From Betaproteobacteria bacterium RIFCSPLOWO2_02_64_14 (GTDB taxonomy: Bacteria > Pseudomonadota > Gammaproteobacteria > Burkholderiales > SG8-41): 34,653 bases of DNA. The number at the start of each line of letters is the position of its first letter. The stretch's first letter is position 1. The notes beneath the pieces were generated by a model. The model did not search any database, had not been told where the DNA came from, and was given only the letters and a program-made list of their open reading frames with translations. The position numbers were made by a program, and so were the translations under genes. Below are positions 1 through 9,087 of this stretch, piece after piece. Location of the stretch: NCBI GenBank assembly GCA_001770325.1, contig MEQT01000063.1, positions 511 through 35,163 of the forward strand. Reading direction: 5' to 3'.

Positions 1-353
1 CTGATTCCGCTTCCTCCATGCACCGCGATCCCGGCCGGTTTATTGAGCGCGAGCAAAGCGTCGTCTTCATACAGCACCGCGCCGACGAAACGGCTCGGTC
101 CGGGGCTACGCGGCAGCGCCGCTGGGCGCGCAAGTCGCGTCGGGGGGATGCGGACGCGGTCACCCATACTGAGCCGATAGTCGGGGCCGACCCGCTTGCT
201 GTTCACCCTGACTTCGCCGCTCCGCAGGATGCGGTAGACGTGGCTCTTGGGAACGCCCTTGAGGCGCCTGACGAGGTAATTATCGATGCGCTGCCCGGCC
301 GCCTCCTCTCCAATCTCCCGCCAGAGCCGAGAATCTTTACTTAACTCTTTCAT
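1..353 (-). CDS. rluC: RluC, 23S rRNA pseudouridine synthase, N-terminal part
   Basis: Reading the minus strand from an ATG at 351-353 gives an open frame that runs off the left edge (117 codons visible); it is absent from the ORF track because it has no stop here. The first ~75 residues form an S4 RNA-binding domain ([20 protein letters not shown], then [17 protein letters not shown]). The start of the pseudouridine synthase domain follows ([17 protein letters not shown]), which in RluC precedes the catalytic-Asp region lying outside this window. The family isomerises specific uridines of 23S rRNA (in E. coli 955, 2504 and 2580). The gene is divergent from rne, the same arrangement as in E. 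coli and many proteobacteria, which supports RluC over its relative RluD. No strong Shine-Dalgarno precedes the ATG (context TATAGACAAATG), so the start is likely but not certain. Confidence 0.92.
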   Translation of the reverse strand, partial: MKELSKDSRLWREIGEEAAGQRIDNYLVRRLKGVPKSHVYRILRSGEVRVNSKRVGPDYRLSMGDRVRIPPTRLARPAALPRSPGPSRFVGAVLYEDDALLALNKPAGIAVHGGSGI

Positions 354-549
354 TTGTCTATACTATTCTTTACGATTTCGCGACTACCGGTGTTTGCGCG
401 TATACACGCCGCGCAATATGGCGCAGGCGAACAGACCGCAAACTCGTGAATTGTTGTCGGGCTTCAGCGACCGTCCGCTCCCCTTAACCTGTGGCGCAAA
501 ATGTCCCACAGTGTGGCGTTGCGGCAGGCAGTACGCGTTGCACCCTGAC

Positions 550-577
550 TTGATCACCTGACCGGCATGGTTAATAT
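550..577 (+). promoter_or_regulatory. Candidate sigma70 promoter for rne
   Basis: TTGATC (550-555) and TAATAT (572-577) are separated by 16 bp inside the rluC-rne divergent region. Each box matches 4 of 6 consensus positions. If used, it would give an rne leader of about 235 nt, in keeping with the long autoregulatory leader known for E. coli rne. The assignment rests only on box similarity and position. Confidence 0.3.
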
Positions 578-640
578 CGCTCACCGGACAAAGTAGCGAT
601 ACTAGACGAGTTATGCGCTCAACACAGTTACAGGATCTCT

Positions 641-768
641 GCGGCTTCGCGCGCGGCGCGAACCGCAACCGACGGACTCACGACGACCGATACCCCACGT
701 CACCCTACACCATGTTCGTGCCAAGTGACTGAACGCCTTCGGTATTCCGCGCTGCCCTGAGCAGCGCG
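641..768 (+). promoter_or_regulatory. rne 5' leader with two strong hairpins
   Basis: The 465-bp region 354-818 has no convincing gene. Two stable hairpins lie upstream of the rne start. The first spans 641-666: GCGG plus TTCGCGC pairs with GCGCGAA plus CCGC around a GCG loop, with one unpaired C. The second spans 748-768: CGCGCTGC pairs perfectly with GCAGCGCG around CCTGA. E. coli RNase E represses its own mRNA by acting on a structured leader, so a similar role is possible here, although no sequence homology to that leader is claimed. Neither hairpin is followed by a T-run, which argues against an intrinsic terminator. Confidence 0.4.
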
Positions 769-818
769 CAGCGGGTCCGTCCATCCCGTGTCCTATGTGA
801 GCGCGGGGGAAGACGATA

Positions 819-3521
819 ATGAAGCGAATGTTGTTTAACGCGACGCAGGCCGAGGAGCTGCGCGTCGCGATCGTCGATGGGCAGAAGCTCATCGACCTCG
901 ATATCGAGCACTCCAGCAAGGAACAACGCAAGAGCAATATCTACAAAGGGGTGATTACCCGCATCGAGCCCAGCCTCGAAGCGGCGTTTGTCGACTACGG
1001 CGGCGAGCGCCACGGGTTCCTGCCGTTCAAGGAAGTCTCCCGTAGCTACTTCAAACCCGGCGTGGACGTCGGTCGTGCCCGCATCCAGGATGCGCTCTCG
1101 GAGGGCCAGGAACTGATCGTCCAGGTGGACAAGGACGAGCGCGGCACCAAGGGGGCGGCGCTCACCACCTTCATCAGCCTTGCCGGTCGCTACATCGTGT
1201 TGATGCCCAACAATCCGCGGGGCGGCGGCGTGTCGCGGCGCGTAGAAGGCGAGGAGCGTAACGAACTGCGCGACGTGATCGAGCATCTCGAGTTGCCCGA
1301 CGGCATGAGCGTCATCGGGCGCACGGCGGCAATCGGGCGCTCGCAGGAGGAATTGAGCTGGGACCTCAACTACCTGCTCAAGCTCTGGAGCGCAATCGAC
1401 GAAGCGGGCAGCAAGGATGTGCTCAAGGTCTACGGCACCCGGCTGCTCTATCCGGAGGGCAATCTCGTTGCCCGCGCGATCCGGGACTACTTCCAGCCCG
1501 ACATCGGCGAGATCCTGATCGACACCGAGGAGGTCTTCCGTCAGGCCTCGGAGTTCATGGCCACGGTGATGCCGGCAAACGTCAACCGGGTCAAGCTCTA
1601 CCGGGACGACGTGCCGCTCTTCTCGCGCTTCCAGATCGAGCACCAGATTGAATCGGCCTACTCGCGCTCGGTGAATCTGCCGTCGGGCGGCGCCGTGGTC
1701 ATCGACCACACCGAGGCTCTGGTATCAGTCGACGTCAATTCCGCGCGCTCAACGCGTGGCGCGGACATCGAGGAGACCGCGTATCGCACCAATCTCGAGG
1801 CGGCCGAGGAACTTGCGCGGCAGTTGCGCTTGCGCGACCTGGGCGGGCTCATCGTGATCGACTTCATCGACATGGAGTCCGGACGCAACCAGCGCGAGGT
1901 CGAGAATCGCCTGCGCGACGCGCTGAAGTTCGATCGCGCGCGGGTGCAGATGGGCAAGATCTCGCGCTTCGGCCTCATGGAACTGTCGCGCCAGCGCCTG
2001 CGGCCTTCGTTGGGAGAATCAAGCTACATCCCCTGCCCGCGCTGCCACGGAACCGGGCACATGCGCGGCACGGAATCCACCGCGCTGCACATCCTGCGGA
2101 TCATCCAGGAAGAGGCGATGAAGGAAAACACCGCGGCAGTGCACGCACAGGTGCCGGTCGATGTCGCCACTTTCCTGCTCAACGAGAAACGCGTCGATCT
2201 GCAAATGGTCGAGGCGCGCCATCGCGTCACGGTCACGCTGATTCCCAACGCACACCTGCAGACCCCGAATTACTCGGTGACCCGGTTGCGCCACGACGAT
2301 CTGAACCAGAGCGAGCCGCTGCCGCCGAGCTACAACCTCGTCGAAGTGCCGGCCGAGGAATCCACACCGGCGGTACCTTCCGCGGAGACGCCGCCGCCGC
2401 GCGCGGTGGCCGCCGTAAGAGGCATCACGCCGCAGCAGCCCGCGCCGGTAGCCAGGGAAGAACCGGTGGCAGCCCCGCCACCGCCCACTCCGGCTGCGGC
2501 GCGTGCTCCCGTGCAGGAAACTTCGATCATCAGCAAGCTCTTCGGATGGTTCCGAAGCGCACCCGTGGAAGCCGCGCAAGCCCCTGCACCGGAGCTGGCC
2601 GCCCCAGCGGTACCTTCACACGCCCGTCACGAGGCGCCGCGCGAGGGCCAGCGACCACGGGAAGGACGTGGGCGCGACCGCGACCGCGGCGCCCGCCCGC
2701 GCCCTGAAGGCGGAGGCCAGCAGCCGGCCGAACAACGCCGCGGGCGGGAGCACGGGCGCCAGCGGCATCCGGACGAGCGCCGCCACGAGGGCCGGCGTCC
2801 GGAGGGTGGCCGCGACCGGTCCAGGCAGCGTGACGAAGGTCAGGCTGAGGCCGCTCCGCGACCAGCGGCCCCTGCCGCAGAGCAGCCTGCACAGCGCGAT
2901 TCCGGTGACGGCCGCGGGAGAAGGCGGCGAGGCAGGCGGGATCGGCATGAGAATCGTGAGGGAACTACCGCAGGCGTGCAGGGCGCCGTGGCACCCGAGT
3001 TGGAAACGCGCGCCGAGCCGGAAAGTACGGCGACTCTGCCTGCCGCAGCGACCGTCGCCCCGGTTCCAACCACCGGTGAGCCCGTCAATGCCACAGCCGA
3101 GGGTGTATCCACCGCCATCGAAATGGCGATTCCGGTGACCCCTGCGATGCAACAGGAATTACCGGCGGTGACGATGGCCGAGTCGGTGGATCACGTGACT
3201 CAGCCGGAGCCGGCAGTGCCGCCGTCGGCCATCATTGCCGGAGAGGCCGTACGCGAAGAGACGCCAGTTCCCTTATTGGAGCAGACGCCCTCTCCCCTCG
3301 TACGGCCGGATGAGGTTCTAAAGCTCGATTGGCAAACCGATCTCACGCAAATCGAAACGAACCCGGAAAAGCGTAGGGCCGCGAGCGCGCAGGCCGTCGA
3401 GGACGCCCCAGAGTCGCATCCCAAGCGTGTGCGTCCTCCGACTGCGCCGCTGGACGAGGAGCCGTTGCTGCAGGTGGAAACCCATCGCGTGGAACCCGCA
3501 ACACCCACGCCGAACCCATGA
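819..3521 (+). CDS. rne: Ribonuclease E
   Basis: This 900-residue protein is the endoribonuclease that starts mRNA decay and matures rRNA and tRNA, normally as the scaffold of a membrane-associated degradosome. The N-terminus [20 protein letters not shown] is typical. An S1 RNA-binding domain follows at about residues 39-120 ([20 protein letters not shown]). The DNase I-like catalytic part carries both metal-binding Asp residues: D305 in [10 protein letters not shown] and D348 in VIDFIDM, each two residues offset from E. coli D303 and D346. The Zn-link that holds the tetramer is CPRCHGTG (C406 and C409). Residues from about 510 on are low complexity, with a proline/alanine stretch, an Arg-rich block (about 610-720) and an acidic tail, as expected for the unstructured scaffold region. 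ATG 819 is preceded by a purine-rich GGGGGAAGA. Confidence 0.98.
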   Translation: MKRMLFNATQAEELRVAIVDGQKLIDLDIEHSSKEQRKSNIYKGVITRIEPSLEAAFVDYGGERHGFLPFKEVSRSYFKPGVDVGRARIQDALSEGQELIVQVDKDERGTKGAALTTFISLAGRYIVLMPNNPRGGGVSRRVEGEERNELRDVIEHLELPDGMSVIGRTAAIGRSQEELSWDLNYLLKLWSAIDEAGSKDVLKVYGTRLLYPEGNLVARAIRDYFQPDIGEILIDTEEVFRQASEFMATVMPANVNRVKLYRDDVPLFSRFQIEHQIESAYSRSVNLPSGGAVVIDHTEALVSVDVNSARSTRGADIEETAYRTNLEAAEELARQLRLRDLGGLIVIDFIDMESGRNQREVENRLRDALKFDRARVQMGKISRFGLMELSRQRLRPSLGESSYIPCPRCHGTGHMRGTESTALHILRIIQEEAMKENTAAVHAQVPVDVATFLLNEKRVDLQMVEARHRVTVTLIPNAHLQTPNYSVTRLRHDDLNQSEPLPPSYNLVEVPAEESTPAVPSAETPPPRAVAAVRGITPQQPAPVAREEPVAAPPPPTPAAARAPVQETSIISKLFGWFRSAPVEAAQAPAPELAAPAVPSHARHEAPREGQRPREGRGRDRDRGARPRPEGGGQQPAEQRRGREHGRQRHPDERRHEGRRPEGGRDRSRQRDEGQAEAAPRPAAPAAEQPAQRDSGDGRGRRRRGRRDRHENREGTTAGVQGAVAPELETRAEPESTATLPAAATVAPVPTTGEPVNATAEGVSTAIEMAIPVTPAMQQELPAVTMAESVDHVTQPEPAVPPSAIIAGEAVREETPVPLLEQTPSPLVRPDEVLKLDWQTDLTQIETNPEKRRAASAQAVEDAPESHPKRVRPPTAPLDEEPLLQVETHRVEPATPTPNP

Positions 3522-3540
3522 GAGAGCATGAGGAAACGCT

Positions 3541-3741
3541 ATGTCATCCTATTCTGCGGCACGCCAGGCCTTTGAAGATGCCAAGGGTCTCATCAAACCG
3601 CCGGCGAGAGACGCCGTGCACTGGGACACGCTGAACGGCCTCGTAAACCTCACGACCGCGTTGGAAGAGGACGTGCAGCAACTCAAGAAGAAGCTCGAGC
3701 ATATGGAGCTGCTGCTGTTGCAGCTTGGCTCGACGCGCTGA
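3541..3741 (+). CDS. Small coiled-coil hypothetical protein
   Basis: The ORF encodes 66 residues and starts 19 bp after the rne stop. A good ribosome site (GAGGAA) lies about 5 bp before the ATG, which is the main support that it is translated. The C-terminal half (ALEEDVQQLKKKLEHMELLL) has a heptad-like spacing of Leu and charged residues and should form an amphipathic helix or short coiled coil. There is no signal peptide, no membrane segment and no cysteine. It probably shares the rne transcript, so a link to RNase E is conceivable but unproven. I do not recognise the family. Its end lies 7 bp from the convergent uvrB stop. Confidence 0.6.
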   Translation: MSSYSAARQAFEDAKGLIKPPARDAVHWDTLNGLVNLTTALEEDVQQLKKKLEHMELLLLQLGSTR

Positions 3742-3748
3742 ACGATGT

Positions 3749-5818
3749 TCAGGCGGCTCTGACGAACAACCGCTCGCGCAGAACTTTGAGCTGGTCGCGC
3801 AGTTGCGCGGCCAGCTCAAATTCGAGATTGCGCGCCGCCGCCAGCATTTCCCTTTCCAGTCGTTTCAGTTCGCGCGTGAGGTCCTTTTCGTTCATCGCCT
3901 CGTAGCGTGCCTCGTTCTGGGCGGCCCGCAACTCCTCGCGCGCGGCCTCCTGATCGTACACGCCGTCGATGATGTCCTTGACGCGCTTGCTGATTCCCTT
4001 GGGCGTGATGCCGCGCGCCTGGTTGTAGGCGATCTGCTTCGCGCGGCGGCGCTCGGTTTCGCCCATCGCGCGGCGCATCGAATCGGTCACCACGTCGGCA
4101 TAGAGAATGGCCGTGCCGTTGAGGTGCCGCGCCGCGCGTCCGATGGTCTGGATCAACGAACGCTCCGATCGCAGAAACCCCTCCTTGTCGGCGTCCAGGA
4201 TCGCGACCAGCGACACTTCCGGGAGGTCGAGCCCCTCGCGCAGCAGATTGATGCCGACCAGAACGTCGAACTCCCCGAGGCGCAGATCGCGGATGATCTC
4301 GACCCGCTCCACGGTGTCGATATCCGAATGCAGGTAGCGCACCTTCGCGCCGTGCTCGCCGAGATACTCGGTGAGATCTTCGGCCATGCGCTTGGTGAGC
4401 GTCGTCACCAGCACGCGCTCGCCGAGCTTCACGCGCTCGTTGATCGCCGAGAGCAGGTCATCGACCTGGGTCGATGCCGGGCGCACCTCGAGGCGCGGAT
4501 CGACCAGGCCGGTCGGCCGCACCACTTGCTCCACCACCTGCGCCTGATGCCGGCGTTCGTACTCCGCGGGCGTCGCCGATGCGAAAACGGTGCGCCGCAT
4601 CCTGGCTTCGAACTCGTCGAAGCGCAGCGGCCGGTTGTCGAGCGCCGAGGGAAGCCGGAAGCCGTAATCCACCAGGTTTTCCTTGCGCGCGCGATCGCCG
4701 CGGTACATGCCGCCCAACTGCGGGATGGTGACGTGGCTTTCGTCGATGATGAGCAGCGCATCGTGCGGAAGGTAATCGATCAGCGTCGGGGGGGGCTCGC
4801 CCGCGTTGCGCCCGGATAGATGACGCGAATAGTTCTCGATGCCCTTGCAGAATCCCATCTCGTTGAGCATCTCCAGGTCGAAACGCGTGCGCTGTTCGAT
4901 GCGCTGGGCTTCGACCAGCTTGTTGTTGCGCTGAAACCAGTCGCTGCGTTCGCGCAACTCATCCTTGATCAACTCGATCGCGCGCAGCGTGGTCGCGCGC
5001 GGCGTGACGTAGTGGCTCGACGGATAGACGGTGTAACGCGCAACACGCTGCAGCACGTGGCCGGTCAGCGGATCGAACATGTGGATACTTTCCACCTCGT
5101 CGTCGAACAGGCTTACGCGTACGGCCGTCTCCGAGTTCTCCGCCGGGAAGATGTCTATCACGTCGCCGCGCACGCGGAATATGCCGCGGCGGAAGTCGAA
5201 CTCGTTGCGCTGGTACTGCATCTCGGTGAGGCGCTTGAGCGCGTCGCGCTGCGCGAGCTTCTCGTTCTCCCGCAGGTGCAGGATCATGCCGTGATAGTCG
5301 ACCGGGTCGCCGATGCCGTAGATCGCCGACACGGTGGCGACGATAATCGTATCGCGCCGTTCGAGCAGCGACTTGGTGGCGGAGAGCCGCATCTGCTCGA
5401 TATGCTCGTTGATGCTCGAATCCTTCTCGATGTAGAGGTCCTTGGACGGGACGTAGGCCTCCGGCTGGTAGTAGTCGTAATACGACACGAAATACTCGAC
5501 CGCGTTGTCCGGGAAGAATTCGCGCATCTCGGAGTAGAGCTGCGCCGCCAGCGTCTTGTTGGGCGCCATGATGAGCGCCGGGCATCCGAGCCTGGCGATG
5601 ACGTGTGCCATGGTGTAGGTCTTACCCGACCCCGTGACCCCCAACAGGGTCTGGAATGCGAGACCGTCGCGTATCCCGGCGGTCAACTGCTCGATCGCCT
5701 CCGGCTGGTCACCCGCCGGTTCAAAGGCCTGGTACAGCCGGAACGGGCTGTCGGGAAAGATCGTCGGTTCGACCGTGCCCGGCGCGGCGGGCGCGGTGTC
5801 AGCTACGGATGCGGCCAT
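3749..5818 (-). CDS. uvrB: UvrB, excinuclease ABC subunit B
   Basis: UvrB is the damage-verifying helicase-like subunit of nucleotide excision repair; it receives DNA from UvrA2 and recruits UvrC. The protein shows the Walker A motif [10 protein letters not shown], the beta-hairpin region [12 protein letters not shown] that clamps damaged DNA, the Walker B-type DESH ([10 protein letters not shown]), helicase motifs V and VI ([23 protein letters not shown]), and a C-terminal UVR domain ([20 protein letters not shown]). The ORF track starts at GTG 5974, but the 52 extra residues do not resemble UvrB and would overlap the divergent aminotransferase gene. ATG 5818 ([11 protein letters not shown], then [17 protein letters not shown]) gives 689 residues, close to the usual ~670. 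No strong Shine-Dalgarno is visible at that ATG. Confidence 0.96.
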   Translation of the reverse strand: MAASVADTAPAAPGTVEPTIFPDSPFRLYQAFEPAGDQPEAIEQLTAGIRDGLAFQTLLGVTGSGKTYTMAHVIARLGCPALIMAPNKTLAAQLYSEMREFFPDNAVEYFVSYYDYYQPEAYVPSKDLYIEKDSSINEHIEQMRLSATKSLLERRDTIIVATVSAIYGIGDPVDYHGMILHLRENEKLAQRDALKRLTEMQYQRNEFDFRRGIFRVRGDVIDIFPAENSETAVRVSLFDDEVESIHMFDPLTGHVLQRVARYTVYPSSHYVTPRATTLRAIELIKDELRERSDWFQRNNKLVEAQRIEQRTRFDLEMLNEMGFCKGIENYSRHLSGRNAGEPPPTLIDYLPHDALLIIDESHVTIPQLGGMYRGDRARKENLVDYGFRLPSALDNRPLRFDEFEARMRRTVFASATPAEYERRHQAQVVEQVVRPTGLVDPRLEVRPASTQVDDLLSAINERVKLGERVLVTTLTKRMAEDLTEYLGEHGAKVRYLHSDIDTVERVEIIRDLRLGEFDVLVGINLLREGLDLPEVSLVAILDADKEGFLRSERSLIQTIGRAARHLNGTAILYADVVTDSMRRAMGETERRRAKQIAYNQARGITPKGISKRVKDIIDGVYDQEAAREELRAAQNEARYEAMNEKDLTRELKRLEREMLAAARNLEFELAAQLRDQLKVLRERLFVRAA

Positions 5819-5961
5819 GGCTGGAATATGATGTGCGTGGTGTCTAAGGAAACCAATTATTTTCCCACAAGCATGGCCGCGATAGCCACCCGATCGCGTG
5901 GGCGAGCGGGTAAAATAGCACCTGCCCTTCAACCTTTTCGCAGCTCCCGCGTTACATTCGA

Positions 5962-7167
5962 ATGCACTCGTCACTGCTCGCCGCCGTTGAGATGGCGCCC
6001 AAAGACCCCATCCTGGGTGTCACCGAGACTTACAATGCCGACACCCACCCCAACAAGGTGAATCTCGGCGTCGGGGTATATACCGACGACAGCGGCAAGG
6101 TTCCGGTGCTCCAGTGCGTGCGCCGCGCCGAGGAGCAATTTGCCGCCAGCGCCCAGCCCCGTAACTACCTGCCGATAGACGGACTGCAGGCCTACGACCA
6201 GGCCGTTCAGGGCCTGCTGTTCGGTCCGCAGCATGAGGCCGTGACGGGCAGGCGCATCGTGACAGTGCAAACGCTGGGCGGGACCGGGGGGCTCAAGGTG
6301 GGTGCCGACCTGCTGCGCCGCCTCGACCCCGGCGCCCAGGTCTGGATCAGTGATCCCAGCTGGGAGAATCACCGGGCCCTGTTCGAGTATGCCGGTTTCA
6401 CGGTCAATACCTATCCGTACTACGACCCGGCAACGCACGGCCTCGACTTCGACGCGATGATAGCGGCGCTAGGTACGCTGCCGGCGCGTTCAATCGTGGT
6501 CTTGCATGCGTGCTGTCATAACCCCACGGGCGTGGATCTCACGCCGCAGCAGTGGGAAAGCGTGATGACGCTGATCAATGCGCGTGAGCTGGTGCCGTTT
6601 CTTGACATTGCCTACCAGGGTTTCGCCGAAGGCATCGACGAGGACGCCGCTGCCGTGCGGCGCTTTGCCGGGGCTTGCCCCGCGGTGCTGGTATCGAGTT
6701 CATTCTCCAAATCGCTTTCTCTTTACGGCGAACGCGCCGGCGCACTCTCGATCGTCACCCAGAGCGCGGACGAAGCGGCGCGCACGTTGAGCCAATTGAA
6801 GCGCGTCATACGCACGAACTACTCCAATCCTCCGACTGGCGGCGCCAGAATGGCGACGACCGTGCTGACGACGCCTGAATTGCGCTCCCTGTGGGAGCGG
6901 GAACTCGGCGCCATGCGCGAGCGCATCAAGACGATGCGGCGGCAACTGGTGGACAAGATCCGCGCGCACCGCGCCGACTTCGATTTCAGCTTCGTGGTAC
7001 GCCAGCGCGGGATGTTTTCCTACTCGGGGCTGAACCAGGAGCAGGTGCGACGATTGCGCGAGGAGTATTCGATCTACGCGATCGACAGCGGGCGCATCTG
7101 CGTCGCTGCGCTCAATACGCGCAACATCGACTACGTCGCCAAGGCGGTCGCGAGCGTGCTGGTGTAA
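5962..7167 (+). CDS. tyrB: Aromatic-amino-acid / aspartate aminotransferase
   Basis: This is a 401-residue PLP-dependent fold-type I aminotransferase (class Ia) that exchanges amino groups between aspartate or aromatic amino acids and 2-oxoglutarate. The PLP-binding segment [17 protein letters not shown] carries the Asn-Pro-Thr-Gly core. The Schiff-base lysine is K250 in [16 protein letters not shown]. FSKxxSLYGERxG resembles E. coli TyrB more than AspC, hence the symbol, although betaproteobacterial members often act on both substrate classes. A conserved arginine for the substrate alpha-carboxylate lies near the C-terminus ([10 protein letters not shown]). It is divergent from uvrB, an arrangement seen in other betaproteobacteria. 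The ORF ends 30 bp before the convergent AsmA gene. Confidence 0.92.
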   Translation: MHSSLLAAVEMAPKDPILGVTETYNADTHPNKVNLGVGVYTDDSGKVPVLQCVRRAEEQFAASAQPRNYLPIDGLQAYDQAVQGLLFGPQHEAVTGRRIVTVQTLGGTGGLKVGADLLRRLDPGAQVWISDPSWENHRALFEYAGFTVNTYPYYDPATHGLDFDAMIAALGTLPARSIVVLHACCHNPTGVDLTPQQWESVMTLINARELVPFLDIAYQGFAEGIDEDAAAVRRFAGACPAVLVSSSFSKSLSLYGERAGALSIVTQSADEAARTLSQLKRVIRTNYSNPPTGGARMATTVLTTPELRSLWERELGAMRERIKTMRRQLVDKIRAHRADFDFSFVVRQRGMFSYSGLNQEQVRRLREEYSIYAIDSGRICVAALNTRNIDYVAKAVASVLV

Positions 7168-7169
7168 GT

Positions 7170-7195
7170 AGGTGAAGGGTGAATCAACTTCACCT
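7170..7195. terminator. Hairpin between convergent genes, possible bidirectional terminator
   Basis: AGGTGAAG (7170-7177) pairs perfectly with CTTCACCT (7188-7195) around a 10-nt loop, filling most of the 30-bp gap between two convergent stops. A weak pyrimidine-rich stretch with TTTT follows on the plus strand (about 7199-7208). The placement fits a shared terminator, but the U-tract is poor. Confidence 0.4.
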
Positions 7196-7197
7196 GT

Positions 7198-8547
7198 TCA
7201 CTTCTTTTGCTCTTCCTTCCCGCCGAACAGCCCCTCCACCCAACCGCCTACCTTTGCGCCGACGGATGTTCCCACGCCGGGGCCCAGTATCGCAGTGCCG
7301 ACCCCCGCACCCGCCAGCGTGCCTCCCGTCGGCACCAGTAGCGGCGACTGGACGCTTCCCATCACGTTGAGCGGAACGACCGCGCTGGTGCCGGCCGCGG
7401 TCACCTGCGCGTTGACCCGCCCCGAGAGTTCGTCGCGAGGCGAGACCGTCACATTGCCGTTGGCGGAAAGAGATCCCGAGGATATTTTCAGCTGCGTCAG
7501 ACGGCGCGTGCCACGGTTGAGCGCGAGGTGGCCCGAGAGCTGATCGAAACGTGTCTCGCCGCCCTTCGAGCCTTCCCTGCTGATCAGCGACGTTGCCGCC
7601 TTGCCGATGTCGATGCCGTGGAGCACGCCGTTCTTGACGTCGAACGGGGTTTCCAGCCGCAACGCCTGGGCAAGCTGTCCGCCGACTGGCGCGGTCGCCG
7701 AGAATACGGGGTGTGCGGTGAGCCTGCCGCTCATGGTCGGCGGCCGTCCCAGCGCCCGCAGCAGAGAGCGTATTTCGACCTGGCTGACAGCGGCTTTCCC
7801 TCTGAGCTGTATCCCCCTTTTCCATGCCACGTTCGCCGTCCCGGTGATACTGCCGCCGTACAGGCGCGCCCGCACATCGTTGAAATTCGCATCGTTCAGC
7901 GTCGCAACGCCCTTCACGGCAAGCTCATCGAACAGGATAGGCGGGCCGAGCGGCAACTGCCACCCCTTGGCAAGCGCCTCGATCAGATAGGTCGATTTCT
8001 CCGGTTTGACGCTGACCTTCAGCTTGCCGTCGCGGGTGGTAATGGAGGCGGTCTCGGGCTCGCCGGAATGGTTCAGTTTCGCTTCGGCATCAAATGGCCC
8101 GAAGCTCGACCTGTCGAACCTTATTTGCGCATCGTCGAGCCGGATGCTCTCGACGCGCACTTGCGCCGGCTGCGGTGGCGTCTTTGGATCGGCCTTGGTC
8201 CATACCGGGATCTTGTCGAGAGCCTTCCGGGTGAGTACCAGCCCGTTCACTTCGATCGTCCGGATGACCTTGACCGGCGCAAGCAATGAGAGCAGGTCCG
8301 GCGCTACCGTGACCTTTCCGATCGTGATGTCTTGGGTCTTGCCAAGCGTGATGCCGTCAACCGTCAGATGCGGCAGCGGCAGCAGCGAGACCGTCAAACT
8401 CTTGATTGAGACCGGCTCACCGAGCCGCGCTGCAGCTTCCTTCTCGATGCGCGGAATGTAGTCGTTGAGCGAGATGAAAAACGGCAGTACGAGCAGTACC
8501 GCCAGCAGTGCGGCGAATCCGATCCCGATGCGTTTTGCCCACTTCAT
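7198..8547 (-). CDS. AsmA-family protein
   Basis: The 449-residue product begins with a short basic stretch and a single hydrophobic helix (about residues 8-27, IGFAALLAVLLVLPFFISL). This predicts an inner-membrane anchor with the remainder in the periplasm. The following sequence (YIPRIEKEAAARLGEPVSI, then LPLPHLTVDGI) is characteristic of the AsmA N-terminal domain. The rest is beta-rich and repetitive, and the late part (VEIRSLLRALGRPPTMSGRL) matches the AsmA C-terminal domain. AsmA-like proteins are related to bridge-type lipid-transport proteins and influence outer-membrane assembly; the exact role here is unknown. At 449 residues it is shorter than E. coli AsmA (617). ATG 8547 begins the hydrophobic anchor directly, which supports this start. 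Confidence 0.85.
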   Translation of the reverse strand: MKWAKRIGIGFAALLAVLLVLPFFISLNDYIPRIEKEAAARLGEPVSIKSLTVSLLPLPHLTVDGITLGKTQDITIGKVTVAPDLLSLLAPVKVIRTIEVNGLVLTRKALDKIPVWTKADPKTPPQPAQVRVESIRLDDAQIRFDRSSFGPFDAEAKLNHSGEPETASITTRDGKLKVSVKPEKSTYLIEALAKGWQLPLGPPILFDELAVKGVATLNDANFNDVRARLYGGSITGTANVAWKRGIQLRGKAAVSQVEIRSLLRALGRPPTMSGRLTAHPVFSATAPVGGQLAQALRLETPFDVKNGVLHGIDIGKAATSLISREGSKGGETRFDQLSGHLALNRGTRRLTQLKISSGSLSANGNVTVSPRDELSGRVNAQVTAAGTSAVVPLNVMGSVQSPLLVPTGGTLAGAGVGTAILGPGVGTSVGAKVGGWVEGLFGGKEEQKK

Positions 8548-8583
8548 GAGCGCACTTCCATCACCGTTCCCGCGTTCCTCTCA

Positions 8584-8612
8584 TTGACCCTCGGCGCCCG
8601 AGCGATTACTAT
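8584..8612 (+). promoter_or_regulatory. Promoter of the tRNA-Asn gene
   Basis: TTGACC (8584-8589) and TACTAT (8607-8612) lie exactly 17 bp apart, with a GC-rich stretch after the -10 box of the kind common at stable-RNA promoters. Transcription would start near 8619, about 40 bp before the mature tRNA. Box similarity, ideal spacing and position agree. Confidence 0.6.
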
Positions 8613-8658
8613 ATGCGCCTTTCAAAAACGCTTCCATCCCGTTTTTTTCTAGCCTTTT

Positions 8659-8734
8659 TCCCCGATAGCTCAGTTGGTAGAGCGACGGACTGTTAATCCG
8701 CAGGTCCCTGGTTCGAGCCCAGGTCGGGGAGCCA
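8659..8734 (+). tRNA. tRNA-Asn(GTT)
   Basis: A 76-nt cloverleaf is readable by eye. The acceptor stem TCCCCGA pairs with TCGGGGA, followed by discriminator G and an encoded CCA. The D arm contains AGCTCAGTTGGTAGAGC. The anticodon loop CTGTTAA has anticodon GTT at 8692-8694. The T arm holds GGTTCGAGCCC flanked by CCTG and CAGG. All stems pair without mismatch. It is a single gene between its own promoter and terminator, and no integrase or duplicated tRNA 3' end was seen nearby to suggest use as an integration site. Confidence 0.98.
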
Positions 8735-8740
8735 ACGCCC

Positions 8741-8772
8741 AAAGGGGTCAGCGCAATGCTGCCCCCTTTTTC
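8741..8772 (+). terminator. Rho-independent terminator after tRNA-Asn
   Basis: AAAGGGG and CAGC pair with GCTG and CCCCTTTT around a short GCAAT-type loop, and the descending arm runs into a T-rich end. It lies 7 bp after the encoded CCA, as expected for a monocistronic tRNA transcript. Confidence 0.85.
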
Positions 8773-8887
8773 TCACTCGAAATGACCACGACGTAATGGA
8801 AGCGCCGCGTCGCAGCGGCGACACGCAGGCCGCGCGAAAACGCGAGGGCCGGGATTGGCGTATAGTCGAATTTCGGAGGAACAGATC

Positions 8888-9082
8888 ATGAACTTCATCT
8901 GGCGTTTTTACCGGGATCCGGAGCGGCTCTGGCGGTGGCAGCGATTGTCTACCGACAAGTCGGTCATTGCGGAGTCGCCCGCCGCGTACAACGAGTACGA
9001 AGGCTGTCTCGCCGATGCGCAGAAAGAGGGCTACGTTTTCGAACCCGCCCAGGCCCGCATGCCTTCAGCGCGCGCGCGCTGA
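8888..9082 (+). CDS. Small hypothetical protein, Trp/Arg-rich N-terminus
   Basis: The ORF encodes 64 residues starting MNFIWRFYRDPERLWRWQRL. The track begins at TTG 8855, but ATG 8888 is preceded at 7 bp by a strong ribosome site (GGAGGA), which decides the start. The N-terminus is rich in Trp and Arg, the middle in Glu, Ala and Tyr (ESPAAYNEYEGCLADAQ), and the end in Ala and Arg. No signal peptide or membrane helix is evident. It lies between the tRNA terminator and the convergent CocE-like gene, 5 bp from that gene's stop, so it is probably a single-gene transcript. I do not recognise the family. Confidence 0.6.
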   Translation: MNFIWRFYRDPERLWRWQRLSTDKSVIAESPAAYNEYEGCLADAQKEGYVFEPAQARMPSARAR

Positions 9083-9087
9083 TCCGC

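Noticed and set aside
5819-5974. N-terminal extension of UvrB to GTG 5974.
   Set aside because: The extra residues are unlike UvrB and overlap the divergent aminotransferase; ATG 5818 gives a normal-length protein.
3725-6061. Plus-strand ORFs of 364 and 413 codons opposite uvrB.
   Set aside because: They are antisense shadows of uvrB caused by high GC; they have no family motifs and the UvrB frame is unmistakable.
8659-9082. tRNA-Asn as an integration site for the accessory region.
   Set aside because: No integrase and no duplicated tRNA 3' end were seen within the window; the tRNA has its own promoter and terminator.
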